Part shown: positions 63,329-64,000 of the stretch, one piece after another | Position numbering within the stretch: position 1 is the first letter of the stretch | Layout: every line of letters starts with the position of its first letter | NCBI GenBank assembly: GCA_031277805.1 | Contig: JAITLR010000027.1 | Location: 186,001 to 250,000 of the forward strand | From: Comamonas sp. | GTDB taxonomy: Bacteria > Pseudomonadota > Gammaproteobacteria > Burkholderiales > Burkholderiaceae_C | Direction of reading: 5' to 3' | DNA: 64,000 nt | Translations under genes and position numbers: made by a program | Notes under the pieces: model-generated | Seen by the model: the letters and a program-made list of their open reading frames with translations, nothing else | What the model was told of the DNA's origin: nothing | The model's database searches: none

Positions 63329-63550
63329 ATGGCTGTAGATCGATACCTCGAACCCCACCAGGCCCGCCAGCGTCCCGGCACGCTGTTCGAAGACCTGCTG
63401 GGCGACTCCATCGAGCGCGCCTTCGGCGAGGGCGTGCAGACGCTGCCCGAGCTGGTGGCCTATATCAACCGCAGCGGCCCCTCCGGCGAGAACGGCGAGG
63501 CCTGGACTGAACAGAGCTTCCAGGCGTTGATGGCGCGCCTGGGCCATTGA
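63329..63550 (+). CDS. Small protein resembling the helix-turn-helix segment of serine recombinases
   Basis: A 73-residue protein behind a GGAG site. Its C-terminal half (LPELVAYINRSGP, then GEAWTEQSFQALMARLGH) resembles the short helical domain found in large serine recombinases, where it precedes the DNA-contacting region. I recall such free-standing domains being annotated beside Rieske oxygenase genes; not checked. It carries no catalytic residues. It lies 24-25 bases from the Bug and Rieske genes, so it belongs to the operon. Confidence 0.7.
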   Translation: MAVDRYLEPHQARQRPGTLFEDLLGDSIERAFGEGVQTLPELVAYINRSGPSGENGEAWTEQSFQALMARLGH

Positions 63551-63575
63551 ACCGCGAGCAAGACAGGAGCGCCCC

Positions 63576-64000
63576 ATGAACGTACAAACCATCACCATCG
63601 ATCCGGTGGACCGTCTGCTCAACCAGGGCCTGAAGAACCTTTGGTACGCGGTCTGCCCCTCCGACTTCGTGAAGACCGAGCCCGTCTCGCTGCGCCGCTT
63701 CGGCCGCAAGATCGCGCTGTGGCGCGATGCCTCTGGCCAGGTCCACGCGCTGGAAGACCACTGCCCGCACCGCGGCGCGCCGCTGTCCCAGGGCGTGAAC
63801 CTGGGCGACCGGCTGGCCTGCCCTTACCACGGCGTGGAAGTGCGCTGCGACGGCACCGTGACCAAGGTGCCCGGCAGCCCCGGCTGCAAGCTCGAAGGCT
63901 CGCGCGCCGCGCTGGACTTCCATGTACACGAAGCCCATGGCGCGATCTTCCTCTACAACAGCGACAAGCATGTGGACGAGGCACCGGCCTTCACGCTGCC
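63576..64000 (+). CDS. Rieske non-heme iron oxygenase alpha subunit (partial, N-terminus only)
   Basis: The frame starts MNVQTITIDPVDRLLNQGLK behind AGGAG and runs off the right edge after about 141 residues. The Rieske [2Fe-2S] site is complete: Cys63-x-His65 in CPHRGAPLS and Cys82-x2-His85 in CPYHGVEV. The layout fits phthalate 4,5-dioxygenase/vanillate demethylase-like single-component alpha subunits. The mononuclear iron site lies beyond the window. A reductase gene would be expected downstream. Confidence 0.9.
   Translation, partial: MNVQTITIDPVDRLLNQGLKNLWYAVCPSDFVKTEPVSLRRFGRKIALWRDASGQVHALEDHCPHRGAPLSQGVNLGDRLACPYHGVEVRCDGTVTKVPGSPGCKLEGSRAALDFHVHEAHGAIFLYNSDKHVDEAPAFTL

Overview
The window reads as chromosomal DNA of a betaproteobacterium of the family Comamonadaceae, most probably Comamonas (close to C. 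testosteroni). This is inferred from high GC, the fur / bamE-dapB arrangement, the hpf-ptsN-hprK block, the tkt-gap and pyk/fba genes, many orphan TctC/Bug-type periplasmic binding proteins, and short intergenic repeats of a kind I associate with this family. No species assignment was computed. I see no rRNA, tRNA, CRISPR array, transposase, integrase or phage gene.

Layout. 0-12 kb is mostly housekeeping: an ExbB/TolQ-type channel protein (partial), dapB, bamE, fur, a DUF1800/DUF1501 pair, hprK, ptsN, hpf, purC, a SlyD-type isomerase, a pirin and a glutathione transferase. 12-31 kb is a mosaic of single genes: binding proteins, a LysR regulator, lipoproteins, an O-acyltransferase, a fatty acid hydroxylase, a DTW-domain tRNA modification enzyme, a methyltransferase, small metabolic enzymes, aspartase, a second pirin, an OsmC protein, a TPR-like membrane protein and a rhomboid protease. 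31-47 kb holds central carbon metabolism (gap, tkt, pyk, fba) mixed with a MurU-like nucleotidyltransferase, a TauE/SafE exporter, pepP, three tandem PAP2 phosphatases and a divergent PmrAB/QseBC-like two-component system, followed by a fadD-type acyl-CoA ligase.

48.8 kb to the right end is a catabolic gene cluster, all on the plus strand. Part A (48.9-54.06 kb): cupin, alpha/beta hydrolase, IclR regulator, aspartate-dehydrogenase-like enzyme, Bug receptor, purine-nucleosidase-like enzyme. Part B (54.4 kb to beyond the end): SDR, second IclR regulator, atypical SDR, ThDP-dependent decarboxylase-like enzyme, aldehyde dehydrogenase, MFS transporter, extradiol-dioxygenase-type VOC protein, Bug receptor, a 73-aa protein and a Rieske oxygenase (cut by the window end). 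Most part B genes overlap or lie less than 30 bp apart. The two parts share promoter-proximal sequence blocks, so they may respond to a common IclR-controlled signal. Family membership suggests uptake, ring hydroxylation, extradiol ring cleavage, and 2-oxoacid decarboxylation plus aldehyde oxidation of an aromatic or cyclic acid. The substrate cannot be read from the sequence. This cluster is the best candidate here for an undescribed pathway.
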